Assembly (NCBI GenBank): GCA_963768695.1
Contig: CAVYJG010000015.1
Coordinates: forward strand, 310,001 to 374,000
Direction of reading: 5' to 3'
DNA length: 64,000 nucleotides
Origin: CAVROP01 sp963768695
GTDB taxonomy: Bacteria > Acidobacteriota > Terriglobia > UBA7540
The notes beneath the pieces are model-generated. The model was not told the origin of the DNA. It did no database searches and worked only from the letters and a program-made list of their open reading frames with translations. Of this stretch, positions 18,003 to 26,198 are shown piece after piece. Position 1 is the first letter of the stretch. Each line of letters begins with the position of its first letter. Made by a program: the position numbers and the translations under genes.

Positions 18003-18305
18003 CTACCCCTTCTTGTTGGCGGGGCTGAGGCCTTCGATCGGCCAGGCGAAATCTCTGAACTCGCCGGTATGATCGAAGCTGCCCTCGGCAATGGGCTTTT
18101 CAGGTTCTACCGCAATTCCCGCCTTGCGCACCCGCGCCAGGACCTCGGCCTCGTGCATTCGCGAGGCGTCATATTCGACGATCAGAACCTGGCCGTCAAA
18201 AGAAATCCCTCTAATTCCATAAAAGGTGGAGAGGGACCGCAGGCGCTCAAGGTCGAGGGGAGTCAACTCCCGTTGGAGTTGATAACGCGTTGTCAGAAAC
18301 GTCAT
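18003..18305 (-). CDS. Small HMA-like (ferredoxin-fold) protein
   Basis: A 100-residue protein. The segment from LTPLDLERLRSLSTFYGIRG through DGQVLIVEYDASRMHEAEVL and ARVRKAGIAVEPE follows the beta-alpha-beta-beta-alpha order of heavy-metal-associated domains, but the metal-binding CxxC is absent. ATG 18305 is chosen because upstream codons belong to a low-complexity repeat. It lies 150 bases downstream of the copper-type ATPase on the same strand, and that ATPase lacks its own HMA domain, so a partner or regulatory role is plausible though unproven. Confidence 0.6.
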   Translation of the reverse strand: MTFLTTRYQLQRELTPLDLERLRSLSTFYGIRGISFDGQVLIVEYDASRMHEAEVLARVRKAGIAVEPEKPIAEGSFDHTGEFRDFAWPIEGLSPANKKG

Positions 18306-18337
18306 GGTTGAACCTCGAAAGTAAGCCGCAATCGGTT

Positions 18338-18426
18338 TCACGCAAAGCCGCAAAGTACGCAAAGCCCGCAAAGAAAAGCAAAGACCCCTGCTTGGTGTTT
18401 CTTTGCGCCTTGGCGCCTTGGCGTGA
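18338..18426. repeat. GCAAAG-type inverted repeat
   Basis: TCACGCAAAGCCGCAAAG (18338-18355), continuing with further GCAAAG units, is matched in inverse orientation by CTTTGCGCCTTGGCGCCTTG (18401-18420) and GCGTGA (18421-18426). Units of about 9 bp are repeated on each arm. It sits between the HMA-like gene and the copper ATPase gene. Confidence 0.65.
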
Positions 18427-18458
18427 GCTGTTTTGCTCTTTCACGCCTTCTTACGCCG

Positions 18459-20870
18459 CTAAAGTTGCAGCCTGCGCAGGCGCAGCGCGTTGCTGATGAC
18501 CGAGACGGAACTGAACGTCATGGCCGCGGCCGCTACCATGGGGCTCAGAAGCAGGCCCAGGAGCGGGTAAAGCACTCCCGCCGCTAACGGCACTCCCAGA
18601 CTATTGTAAACCAGCGCGAAGAAAAGATTCTGGCGGATGTTGCGCATGGTAGCTTTACTCAGGCGGCGCGCCCGCACGATGCCGCGCAGGTCTCCTTCGA
18701 GCAGCGTGATCCCGGCGCTCTCGATGGCCACATCCGTTCCGGTTCCCATGGCGATGCCAACCTGCGCCAGCGCCAACGCGGGGGCGTCGTTCACGCCGTC
18801 TCCGGCCATGGCCACCACGCGCCCTTCCGCCTGAAGCCGCTGGATGACTTTGCCTTTCGCCTCCGGCAGAACCTCTCCTTCGACTTCATCGATGCCCAGT
18901 TCGCGCGCCACGGCCATGGCGGTTCGGCGCGCATCGCCGGTAAGCATCACAACGCGGATGCCGTCCTGCTGGAGTGCCCGCAAGGCTTCCGGGGCAGACG
19001 GCTTGATGGGATCGGTCACCGCCAGCAATCCACACGCAACCCCGTCGACAGCCACGAAGACCACGGTCTGGCCCTCGGCGCGAAGTTCGCCGGCTTTGGC
19101 TTCCAGCGCGCCCAAGCTGATCTTCAGCCTCTCGAACAACCGGTTGTTCCCAAGGGCCACAGATTTGCCCTCGACCTCGCCCGTCACGCCTTCGCCGCTG
19201 AAGGAACGGAAGTCCCGAGCCTCGCCGAGCACGAGCCCTCGTTCCAGCGTCCCAGCCACGATGGCTGCGGCCAGCGGGTGTTCGCTGCCCCGCTCGAGAG
19301 TTGCGGCCAGGTGAAGCACTTCCGACGCGTCCCACCCGGCCTCGGGATAAACCGAGGCAAGGCGCGGCTTACCCTCCGTCAGCGTGCCGGTCTTGTCCAC
19401 CACCAGCGTGTCTACTTTTTCGAGGACCTCGAGCGCCTCGGCATTCTTGATCAACACGCCCGCCTGCGCGCCACGGCCCGTCCCCACCATAATCGACATC
19501 GGCGTGGCAAGCCCCAGCGCGCAGGGGCAGGCGATGATGAGCACCGCCACCGCGTTCACCAGCGCATAGGCGAACCGCGGTTGCGGGCCCACGCTTGCCC
19601 AGAGGACAAAGGTCAGCACGGAAATCAAAAGAACCCCGGGAACAAAATAGGAAGAGACCACGTCCGCCAGGCGTTGGATGGGCGCGCGGCTTCGCTGCGC
19701 CTCGGAGACGAGCCGCACAATGTGCGCCAGCAGGGTGTCGCTGCCGACGCGCTCCGCCCGCATCAGAAAGCTCCCCGAGCCGTTCACCGTCCCGCCCGTC
19801 ACCCGATCTCCGGTTTGCTTTTCGACCGGAATGGGCTCGCCGGTCACCAGCGATTCGTCAATCGAACTCGAGCCTTCCACGATCAAGCCATCCGTTGCCA
19901 CCTTTTCTCCCGGGCGGACTCGCACCCGATCTCCCACGGTCAGGCGGTCGAGGGGCACGTCGTGCTCGCTGCCGTCGTCGCCCACCACGCGCGCCGTCTT
20001 GGGCGCAAGTCCTAACAGCCCACGGATGGCGCTGCTCGTCTGGGCTCGGGCGCGAAGTTCCAGCACTTGGCCCAGCAGGACCAGGGTGGTGATCACGGCC
20101 GATGCTTCGAAGTACACCGGAACCTCGCCGCCCGCACCGCGAAACGACTGCGGGAAGCCGCCGGGAATGAGAACCGCAGCAAGGCTGTAGACATAAGCGG
20201 TGCCCGTGCCGATGGCGATCAGGGTAAACATGTTCAGGTGGCGATTGGCGAGCGAGGCCCAGCCGCGCTCGAAGAACGGCCAGCCGCCCCAAAGGACTAC
20301 CGGCGAGGCCAGCGCGAGTTGCGCCAGGCTGAGCAGGCGCGCGGAAAAGGCGTGCTGCAGCGGCTGCCCCGGAAGCATGTCCGACATTGCGAGGAGAAAG
20401 ATGGGAAGCGTCAAGGCCAGGCACACCCAGAATCGGCGGGTCATCAAAACCAATTCAGGATTTGCTTCCTCCGCCACGGAAGCGGTGCGCGGCTCCAAGG
20501 CCATGCCGCAAATGGGGCAGGTTCCAGGCCCGTCGCGCACCACCTCAGGGTGCATCGGACAGGTGTAAATCGCAGTCGCCCCCGCGCCGTACGGCCGAAC
20601 AGCGTTCGGCCCCGGGCGAGCGCTGCTTGCCCCTATGCCGGAAGGTGCCACTGCTTGGCGGCGGCTCAGATATTGGCTTGGATTAGCTCGGAAATTCTCC
20701 AGGCAGGAAGGGTTGCAGAAAAAGTATTCTTTCCCCTCGTGGATGTAGCTGCCCACCGCATCCTCGCGGCTGATCTCCATTCCGCATACGGGATCGAGCA
20801 CGGTGGCGTTGGCCGGTGCCTCCGTCGTTGCGCCTTCGGGTGAACGATCTTGGCTATCCTTCTGTTTCAT
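18459..20870 (-). CDS. copA: Copper-type P1B ATPase with N-terminal YHS domain
   Basis: An approximately 803-residue metal-exporting ATPase of the inner membrane. Order: a YHS domain (VLDPVCGMEISREDAVG...YFFCNPSCLENF, about 25-68), a heavy-metal-binding domain (YTCPMHPEVVRDGPGTCPICGMAL), eight membrane helices with the ion motif CPCALGLATP, the actuator TGEPIPVEK, the phosphorylated Asp in DKTGTLTEG and the hinge GDGVNDAPAL. The CPC motif plus SIMVGTGRGAQ supports Cu(I)/Ag(I). No classical GMxCxxC HMA domain is present. The start is uncertain: ATGs at 20924, 20882 and 20870 lack clear ribosome sites; 20870 is used because MKQKDSQ begins the hydrophilic lead. Confidence 0.93.
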   Translation of the reverse strand: MKQKDSQDRSPEGATTEAPANATVLDPVCGMEISREDAVGSYIHEGKEYFFCNPSCLENFRANPSQYLSRRQAVAPSGIGASSARPGPNAVRPYGAGATAIYTCPMHPEVVRDGPGTCPICGMALEPRTASVAEEANPELVLMTRRFWVCLALTLPIFLLAMSDMLPGQPLQHAFSARLLSLAQLALASPVVLWGGWPFFERGWASLANRHLNMFTLIAIGTGTAYVYSLAAVLIPGGFPQSFRGAGGEVPVYFEASAVITTLVLLGQVLELRARAQTSSAIRGLLGLAPKTARVVGDDGSEHDVPLDRLTVGDRVRVRPGEKVATDGLIVEGSSSIDESLVTGEPIPVEKQTGDRVTGGTVNGSGSFLMRAERVGSDTLLAHIVRLVSEAQRSRAPIQRLADVVSSYFVPGVLLISVLTFVLWASVGPQPRFAYALVNAVAVLIIACPCALGLATPMSIMVGTGRGAQAGVLIKNAEALEVLEKVDTLVVDKTGTLTEGKPRLASVYPEAGWDASEVLHLAATLERGSEHPLAAAIVAGTLERGLVLGEARDFRSFSGEGVTGEVEGKSVALGNNRLFERLKISLGALEAKAGELRAEGQTVVFVAVDGVACGLLAVTDPIKPSAPEALRALQQDGIRVVMLTGDARRTAMAVARELGIDEVEGEVLPEAKGKVIQRLQAEGRVVAMAGDGVNDAPALALAQVGIAMGTGTDVAIESAGITLLEGDLRGIVRARRLSKATMRNIRQNLFFALVYNSLGVPLAAGVLYPLLGLLLSPMVAAAAMTFSSVSVISNALRLRRLQL

Positions 20871-20974
20871 CGAATCAAGCATACGGCGGTCGAACCGAGT
20901 GAGCAAGGGCCGGGTGGAGGCCATGACCGTGGGAACGGGCCGGTACAGAACTCTGCTGTTTATGGGCTGCGGTC

Positions 20975-21373
20975 TTAACCACTGATCAACTCAATTTTGG
21001 CGCGGTGCCCGGGCGCGGCGGCCATTGCGCTGTCGCAGGTGAGAAGCGGTGCCTCGAGAACCTCCGCCAAGGCAACGTATGCGGCGTCATAAGCCGTGAG
21101 GTTGCGGCGCAATTCCCAGATCCGCTCCAGGAATGGCCAGTGGGGGTGACGCTCAATCGGCATCTGGGCAAATTCCAGGAGCCCTTGACGGGCGCGCTGC
21201 GGGGACATCTCGCCGATCGCCTGATAGCGTCGCAACGTCTGAGCCACCTCGAGGTCGATCAGGTGCGGGGCATGGAGCGCTTCGCCAGGATCGCGCAATC
21301 GACGCGCCAAGTGCGCCGCTGAAGGCCGGTTCAGCAGAAGGTCGACCACAACCGACGCATCGAGGACGATCAC
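20975..21373 (-). CDS. PIN-domain ribonuclease toxin (VapC/FitB-like)
   Basis: A 132-residue PIN domain with the acidic site complete: D5 (MIVLDASVVVDLLL), E42 (LIDLEVAQTLRR), D96 (LTAYDAAYVALAEVL) and D114 (LLTCDSAMAAAPG). It overlaps the antitoxin stop by 4 bases, so the pair is translationally coupled. Expected to cleave RNA when unbound. Sequence is clearly different from the PIN protein at 4488-4913, so this is an independent module and not a duplication. Confidence 0.9.
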   Translation of the reverse strand: MIVLDASVVVDLLLNRPSAAHLARRLRDPGEALHAPHLIDLEVAQTLRRYQAIGEMSPQRARQGLLEFAQMPIERHPHWPFLERIWELRRNLTAYDAAYVALAEVLEAPLLTCDSAMAAAPGHRAKIELISG

Positions 21374-21600
21374 CGGCGGTCCCTCTCTTCGCGGACGACC
21401 TGGGAAGGAGGCACGCGAGGATTGACGGGTGAGAGTCGGGCCAGCCGATCCATGATCTCCTGCATGGTAGGCCGCTCGGCGACGCGCCGGATTTCGCGCA
21501 GCAGATAGTCGGAGAGAGACTTGCCTTCGAGAGCAGCTCGCGCCTTCAGCTTGCGGTGCAGCGGGTCAGGAACGTGGCGAATTTGGATCATCGTTGACAT
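21370..21600 (-). CDS. Ribbon-helix-helix antitoxin (FitA/VapB-like)
   Basis: A 76-residue antitoxin. IQIRHVPDPLHRKLKARAAL and EGKSLSDYLLREIRRVAE form the ribbon-helix-helix; the remainder (PTMQEIMDRLARLSPVN onward) is the toxin-binding tail. The frame is open to an ATG at 21630, but ATG 21600 is chosen because a consensus promoter places the transcription start at that very base, giving a leaderless message. No Shine-Dalgarno sequence is present before 21600 or 21591, which fits. Autoregulation through the palindromes upstream is expected. Confidence 0.82.
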   Translation of the reverse strand: MSTMIQIRHVPDPLHRKLKARAALEGKSLSDYLLREIRRVAERPTMQEIMDRLARLSPVNPRVPPSQVVREERDRR

Positions 21601-21635
21601 GTGCGTAGTATAGTTGCATGTGCAGCACATGTCAA
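21594..21635 (-). promoter_or_regulatory. Consensus promoter with operator in the spacer
   Basis: On the minus strand TTGACA (21635-21630), a 17-base spacer and TATACT (21612-21607) form a near-perfect sigma-70 promoter; the start of transcription falls at about 21600, the A of the antitoxin ATG. The spacer holds the perfect palindrome CATGTGC-A-GCACATG (21617-21631), and TTGACATGTGC at 21594-21604 is an exact inverted copy of 21625-21635. Bound antitoxin would block RNA polymerase directly. Confidence 0.75.
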
Positions 21636-21698
21636 TGGCTGAGCGTTAGTCATACTTGTTTGCAGTCAATTCGTGATACTCTCCACGCGGAGGGAGGC

Positions 21699-22877
21699 AT
21701 GAATATGACAAATAGCGATTCAGGTCTTTTCGGCCGTCGCGAGATGGCCAGGAGCGCTTTGCTGGGCGGCGCATCATTACTCTTCGGCGCGCAGGCGACG
21801 GCGCGGGCGCAAACGCCTAGCGCTGGCCGGCAGCCGATGAATGTGCGCGATTTCGGCGCCACCGGCGACGGCAAGACCGACGACACGAAGGCCATCCAGC
21901 GCGCCCTGGACGCGGCGGGAGAAGTGCGGGGAACGGTGTTTGTGCCGGGCGGCGTGTATCTTTGCGCGGACCTCAAGATGCGCCCGAACACCGCCCTAAT
22001 GGGCGTACCGACGTGGGATTATCACAAGGCGGGTGGAACGGTCCTGAAGCTCTCGAGTGGCGACGCCAAATGTCTGCTCAATATCGGGGAGGCCCAGGGC
22101 GCCACGATTGACGGCCTGGGATTCGAAGGCGCGCAATTGGGAAAGGGCGTGCACGGAATTTTCCTGGATAAGCCGGACTACGGAAAGCACGAAGACGCCT
22201 TTCGTATCGAGCGCTGCCAGGTGCTCCGCTTCACGGGCGATGGAGTGTGCCTTGCGCACGCCTGGTGCTTCTCCGTCCGGCAGTCGATGCTGGGTTACAA
22301 CGGCGGCGACGGTTTGAGCTTGCGCGGTTGGGACGGGTTCCTCAGCGACAACTGGTTCTCCGGCAACGGGCGCGCCGGTTTCGGGGCGCGCAACGAGAAT
22401 GCCTCCGTGACCTTCACCTGCAATCGCGTGGAATGGAACGGCGAGGAGAATATGGTAATCAACAACTCGGACGGGTACCAGATTACCGGCAATTTCTTCG
22501 ACCGCGCGGGCACTTGCGGAATCGCCCTGCGCAACAGCCACCGCGGATGCTTTTCGATCACCATCAGCGGAAATTACTTCAAGCGGAGCGGCAAGCTGGC
22601 AGAGGCGGCGAGCCACGATTCGTCGCAGATCTGGATCGAGGGAGCAAAGGGCGTCACTTGCGTGGGCAACACCCTCTGCGCCGGACGCGACGATGGGGGC
22701 GAAGGAGTGTGGAGCCCATCCTACGGCATCGTGTGCAAGGGCCTCCAAAACTGCGTCATCGCCAATAACGTGCTGCACGAAGCCGCTCTGCGGGAACTCA
22801 TCGTGGACCAGGGCGGGCACGGCGAGGGCGTGGTGCTCAAAGATAATCCCGGGAGCTTGCTTACAGTCCCGCGGTAA
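21699..22877 (+). CDS. Tat-exported right-handed beta-helix protein
   Basis: A 392-residue protein with a twin-arginine-type leader (FGRREMARSALLGGASLLFG...AQT) and then the pectate-lyase-like start NVRDFGATGDGKTDDTKAIQ, typical of GH28/pectate-lyase-3 beta-helix proteins. The rest has helix rungs such as ENMVINNSDGYQITGNFFD and ISGNYFKRSG. It would act in the periplasm or outside on polysaccharides, but I cannot assign a catalytic set. GGAGGGAGG before the ATG at 21699 decides the start; the longer open frame to 21618 overlaps the toxin-antitoxin promoter. Confidence 0.8.
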   Translation: MNMTNSDSGLFGRREMARSALLGGASLLFGAQATARAQTPSAGRQPMNVRDFGATGDGKTDDTKAIQRALDAAGEVRGTVFVPGGVYLCADLKMRPNTALMGVPTWDYHKAGGTVLKLSSGDAKCLLNIGEAQGATIDGLGFEGAQLGKGVHGIFLDKPDYGKHEDAFRIERCQVLRFTGDGVCLAHAWCFSVRQSMLGYNGGDGLSLRGWDGFLSDNWFSGNGRAGFGARNENASVTFTCNRVEWNGEENMVINNSDGYQITGNFFDRAGTCGIALRNSHRGCFSITISGNYFKRSGKLAEAASHDSSQIWIEGAKGVTCVGNTLCAGRDDGGEGVWSPSYGIVCKGLQNCVIANNVLHEAALRELIVDQGGHGEGVVLKDNPGSLLTVPR

Positions 22878-22992
22878 CCGGCAGGGGCGAGTGGCGCATA
22901 AGTTATGAGGCAATGCAGGCGTCGTCCTGGTAGTTTTGCGGTTTGCGGCTTATTCATAAACATAAGAGGGGCCGCCCCATTGCACTTCGAAG

Positions 22993-23021
22993 TTGAATCT
23001 TCATTACATTGTAAGTACACT
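22993..23021 (+). promoter_or_regulatory. Candidate brnTA promoter and operator
   Basis: TTGAAT (22993-22998), 17 bases and TACACT (23016-23021) fit a sigma-70 promoter, and the perfect palindrome TTACA-T-TGTAA (23004-23014) lies in the spacer. A difficulty is that the start of transcription would fall at about 23028, just inside the ribosome site, so another promoter may be used; the palindrome itself is a good operator candidate for BrnA. Confidence 0.5.
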
Positions 23022-23035
23022 AAGGGAGGCTGGGC

Positions 23036-23326
23036 GTGCTCCGCTTCGAGTGGGACGAGCGCAAGAACGCGCAAAACAGGCGCAAGCACGGGATATCCTT
23101 TGAGGAAGCTCAGACGATTTTCTTTGACGAGCAGGCTCTTCTTATCGCCGACCCCGACCATTCGGAGAGGGAAGAGCGATTCATCTTGCTCGGGTTGAGT
23201 GGCGCCCTGCGAACCCTCGTCGTCTGCCATTGTTATCGGCTCGAGGGTGGCGTGATTCGGCTTATTTCAGCGCGGCGGGCTGACCCGCAGGAGCGGGAAG
23301 AGTACGAGAACAGGCGGACACGATGA
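23036..23326 (+). CDS. brnT: BrnT-family ribonuclease toxin
   Basis: A 96-residue DUF497/BrnT protein. The family start FEWDERKNAQNRRKHGISFEEA is clear, followed by FFDEQALLIADPDHSEREER and VVCHCYRL...VIRLISARRADPQEREEYE. BrnT is a RelE-fold ribonuclease that stops translation. The start is GTG at 23036 with AAGGGAGG upstream. It is followed by its antitoxin with a 4-base overlap; toxin-first order is normal for brnTA. Confidence 0.9.
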   Translation: MLRFEWDERKNAQNRRKHGISFEEAQTIFFDEQALLIADPDHSEREERFILLGLSGALRTLVVCHCYRLEGGVIRLISARRADPQEREEYENRRTR

Positions 23327-23553
23327 GGGAGCATTACGACTTCTCGAAAGCCCGACGCAACCCCTACGCCCGGCGCTTGAAGCAGCAAGTGACCATCCGG
23401 CTTGACCGCGGGACGATAAGGTACTTCAAGCATCTGGCAGCGGAAACGGGCATTCGCTATCAAACTCTCATCAACCTTTACCTGCGGGAATGCGCCACGA
23501 CCGGGAAGAGGCTCTCCAATACCTGGGCGTCCGTGCCTGCGAAAGCTGGCTAG
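23323..23553 (+). CDS. brnA: BrnA-family antitoxin
   Basis: A 76-residue protein with the BrnA C-terminal ribbon-helix-helix: KQQVTIRLDRGTIRYFKHLA and AETGIRYQTLINLYLRECA. It should bind and inhibit BrnT and repress the operon. The start codon overlaps the brnT stop (ATGA at 23323). The C-terminal tail (TGKRLSNTWASVPAKAG) is short and variable. Confidence 0.88.
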   Translation: MREHYDFSKARRNPYARRLKQQVTIRLDRGTIRYFKHLAAETGIRYQTLINLYLRECATTGKRLSNTWASVPAKAG

Positions 23554-23573
23554 CGCGGATTGCCAACAGCCAT

Positions 23574-23599
23574 CTGCCTACTGCCCACCTGCCCACTGC
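23574..23599. repeat. Heptamer-periodic spacer
   Basis: CTGCCTA, CTGCCCAC, CTGCCCA and CTGCCTA units follow each other with about 7-base spacing just beyond the ends of brnA and the convergent tlpA-like gene. Similar 7-base-periodic stretches recur in later spacers. Confidence 0.5.
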
Positions 23600-24127
23600 C
23601 TACCCTGTCCTATGTGCAAGTTCTCGAACAAAGGCCGCGATGCGGGGGTCTTGCCAATCCATGGGGCCGATGAGTTTTTCGGCCACCCGGCCGTCCTGGT
23701 CGATGATGTAGGTTTCCGGAAACTGGAACGTGCCGTAGCGGTGGGCGAGGGAGCGGTCGGGGTCGCGCAGGATAGGAAACGAGAGGTGTTGGCCAGCGGC
23801 AAAGTTCTGCAGGGCAGTTCCATCCTCGTCCACGCTGACGCCGAGCACGGTTACACCCTGCTGACGCATCGCTTCGGCGAACTTCTCGAGGCCGGGAGTC
23901 TCCTCGACGCAGGGCGGGCACCAGGTGGCCCAGAAGTTCAGCACCACCACCTGGCGCGAGTAATCGTGAAGTGAGACGGAGCCTTGCGAGAGACCGGAAA
24001 GCGTGAAGTCAGGCGCACGTTCTCCGATATCCACGGCGTGCGGCTGCCGCATTCGCCACGCCACGAGGATCGCGCCGCCCAGAATGATCGCCAATATGAG
24101 GACCTTAACCGCGTTCTTTTTGCTCAT
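23600..24127 (-). CDS. TlpA/ResA-type membrane-anchored thioredoxin
   Basis: A 175-residue thioredoxin-fold protein with an uncleaved N-terminal anchor (VKVLILAIILGGAILVAW) and the redox pair C70/C73 in FWATWCPPCVEE. The AhpC/TSA-like start APDFTLSGLSQGSVSL and the cis-Pro region FQFPETYIIDQDGRV are typical. It would reduce disulfides in the periplasm, for instance in cytochrome c maturation. ATG 24127 is chosen at the start of the anchor; the long upstream open frame is the reverse of the glycosyltransferase gene. It is divergent from that gene with only 28 bases between starts. Confidence 0.88.
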   Translation of the reverse strand: MSKKNAVKVLILAIILGGAILVAWRMRQPHAVDIGERAPDFTLSGLSQGSVSLHDYSRQVVVLNFWATWCPPCVEETPGLEKFAEAMRQQGVTVLGVSVDEDGTALQNFAAGQHLSFPILRDPDRSLAHRYGTFQFPETYIIDQDGRVAEKLIGPMDWQDPRIAAFVRELAHRTG

Positions 24128-24155
24128 CGTCAGGCCCTTTATTATAATATCAATA

Positions 24156-25216
24156 ATGAGTGAAAGCGATCCCGGCAAGGTTTCCGTAATCGTGCCCGCA
24201 CGCAATGAGGAAGCCAACATCGAGCGCGTGCTGCGTTCGCTCGCGGGCCAGCAGAGCGTCCGGGAAATTCTGGTCGTCGATGACAACTCGAGCGACCGGA
24301 CGGCTGAGATTGCCCGGGCTTTGAAAGAGGAGATTCCAACGCTTCGCACACTTCGCGTCGACTCTCTGCCGGAAGGCTGGTTGGGCAAGAACTACGCGGT
24401 GGCGCTGGGGGCGCGCGAGGCGGCAGGCGATTGGCTGCTTTTCACCGATGCCGATACGGAGCACCTGCCGGGCAGCCTGGCGGCGACGTTGGAGATTGCG
24501 GAGCGGGAGGGCGCCGATCTGCTCTCACTTTCGCCCGGGCAAATAACTCCGACCTGGTGGGAAAAGGCCGTCATACCGCTTGTCTATGTGAATCTGGCGC
24601 GCCTTTACAAGTTCGAGGATGTGTCCAACCCTGCGTCGCCGGCGGCCGCGGCGAACGGCCAATACCTTTTGATCCGCCGCGCGGTGTACGAGCGCATCGG
24701 TGGGCACGAGGCAATCCGCAACCAAGTCCTCGAGGACGTGGAATTGGCGAAGCGGGTGAAGGCAACGGGCGGTAAACTGATTTTCCTGCCCGGAGCAGAG
24801 TGGGTCCGGACGCGCATGTACAGCACCTTCGGCGAGATGTGGGCGGGGTGGAGCAAGAATCTCTATCTCCTCTACGGGAGAAGCCTGTGGAGGATTCTGA
24901 AGACACTGGCGAACTCTGTGCCGCGGACTTGCTGCCGCAGGTTTTCTTCATCATGCTCTTCATGTGGTTATTATCCGGTCAAAGAAGCGTTATCGTCGTG
25001 GTCGGGATGCTGGCGAGTCTGGTCGTTACCCTGGTCCGGCACGCACGCTACATGCGGGCTGTCTCTCATCTGGGATTCGACTCGCGAGTGGCGGCGTGGA
25101 GGCTGGAGGGCGCGGCAATCTTCTGCTTGCTATTAGTCAACTCGGTCATAGCTTATCGCATTTCGCACAAGGTAGAATGGAAGGGACGCCGTTATTCGAC
25201 AGGGAGCAGCGTATGA
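24156..25216 (+). pseudogene. GT2 glycosyltransferase (HpnB/CrtQ-like), frameshifted
   Basis: The N-terminal 250 residues read as a membrane-linked family 2 transferase (KVSVIVPARNEEANIERVL, LVVDDNSSDRTAEI, LLFTDADTEH with DxD, LEDVELAKRVKATGG, then the QxxRW-like AGWSKN). Near 24905-24912 the frame is lost; the C-terminus continues one base over with LLPQVFFIMLFMWLLSG and two more helices to VEWKGRRYS, ending at 25216. That stop overlaps the next gene's ATG (ATGA), which supports the shifted frame as the true one. Substrate unknown; the place in a pterin gene cluster is notable. One base of error would restore a full gene. Confidence 0.75.
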
Positions 25217-25620
25217 TCCACGTTACACGCCGCGCGGAGTTCTCCGCTTCGCACGTTTATCACAATCCCAAGCTTTCGCCGGAAGAGAACCGGCGCATCT
25301 TCGGCAAATGCAATAATCCCCATGGCCACGGGCACAACTATACGCTGGAAGTCACGGTTGCCGGTTCGATTAACCCCACCACCGGCATGGTGGTGGACTT
25401 AAAAGAATTGAAGACAATTCTGGAGCGCGAGGTGCTTCAGTTGATGGATCACAAATTCCTCAACCAGGAAGTGGCGGCGTTTGCAAACACGATTCCGACC
25501 ACGGAGAACATCGCCGTCGAGATCTGGAGGCTGCTGGCGCCGAAACTTAGTTTTGGCAAACTGCATCGTATAAGGTTGTACGAAACACCCGATCTTTACG
25601 TGGATTATTACGGAGATTAG
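25213..25620 (+). CDS. 6-pyruvoyl-tetrahydropterin synthase, copy 1
   Basis: A 135-residue PTPS/QueD-fold enzyme. Zinc ligands are His in EFSASHVYHN and the two His of GHGHNY; the catalytic Cys is in IFGKCNNPHGHGHNY, and the substrate Glu in RIRLYETPD. The block KCNNP-GHGHNY, the PTTGMVVDL loop, DHKFLN and TTENIAVEIW match the animal-type PTPS that makes 6-pyruvoyl-tetrahydropterin from dihydroneopterin triphosphate more closely than E. coli QueD. AGGGAG precedes the ATG. It overlaps the glycosyltransferase stop by 4 bases and precedes a second PTPS and folE, so it probably belongs to a biopterin-type pathway. Confidence 0.9.
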   Translation: MIHVTRRAEFSASHVYHNPKLSPEENRRIFGKCNNPHGHGHNYTLEVTVAGSINPTTGMVVDLKELKTILEREVLQLMDHKFLNQEVAAFANTIPTTENIAVEIWRLLAPKLSFGKLHRIRLYETPDLYVDYYGD

Positions 25621-25622
25621 TC

Positions 25623-25676
25623 GTAGGGGCAACCCTCGTGGTTGCCCTGGGCGGCCACAAGGGCCGCCCCTACGTC
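25623..25676. repeat. GTAGGGGC...GCCCCTAC palindrome
   Basis: GTAGGGGCAACC (25623-25634) and GGTTGCCC form the left hairpin, and GGGCGGCCACAAGGGCCGCC with CCTAC forms the right; the outer ends GTAGGGGC and GCCCCTAC pair. The element fills the gap between the two PTPS genes and leaves the second without a visible ribosome site. Confidence 0.6.
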
Positions 25677-25683
25677 GGCATTC

Positions 25684-26114
25684 ATGGTCTATCTAACCCG
25701 CCGCTACCGCTTTTGCGCTTCCCATCGGCTTCATAACGAGGCGTTGACCGATGAAGCCAATCTGCGGATTTACGGCAAATGCGACAGCCCGTTTGGCCAC
25801 GGCCACAACTATGTGCTGGAAGTGACCGTGAAAGGGCCGATTGACCAGGAAACCGGCATGGTGTTCGACCTCGTGGCGCTGGATGGCATCGTCGAGAAAG
25901 AAGTGCTCGAGCGCTTTGACTATACGAACCTCAACCTGGATGTGGAAAACTTTTCGAGGCGCGTGCCCACCACGGAAAACGTGTGCGAGCGGATATATTC
26001 ATCTGCTCGAGCGCCAAGTTGCAGGACGGCGGACCTCTGCACGCGGCCGGCCTGGCTCGCGTGCGGCTGGAGGAGACCAGTTCGAATTTCTTTGAATACG
26101 AGGGCAACGGATGA
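25684..26114 (+). pseudogene. 6-pyruvoyl-tetrahydropterin synthase, copy 2, frameshifted C-terminus
   Basis: From ATG 25684 the reading MVYLTRRYRFCASHRLHN, IYGKCDSPFGHGHNYVLEV, DQETGMVFDLVALDG and PTTENVCERIY is a good PTPS. After about 25998 the frame slips once (CAT CTG CTC GAG) and again near 26015-26025, to resume as LQDGGPLHAAGLARVRLEET and SSNFFEYEG ending with TGA at 26112-26114. All zinc and catalytic residues precede the slips. It is about 40-50% like copy 1 by eye, so an older duplication. Either decayed or mis-sequenced in about 30 bases. No Shine-Dalgarno is visible because a palindromic repeat abuts the start. Confidence 0.75.
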
Positions 26115-26198
26115 TTGAGCAAGACCCAACCGTAGCAGATGAACGACATTGAATAAAGCAAGTGAGGGAACGACCCGCTGGAGTCGGCGATTCGCAGC

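Noticed and set aside
22993..23021. The TTGAAT/TACACT boxes as the certain brnT promoter
   Set aside because: They would start transcription inside the Shine-Dalgarno sequence, so they are kept only as a candidate with an operator.
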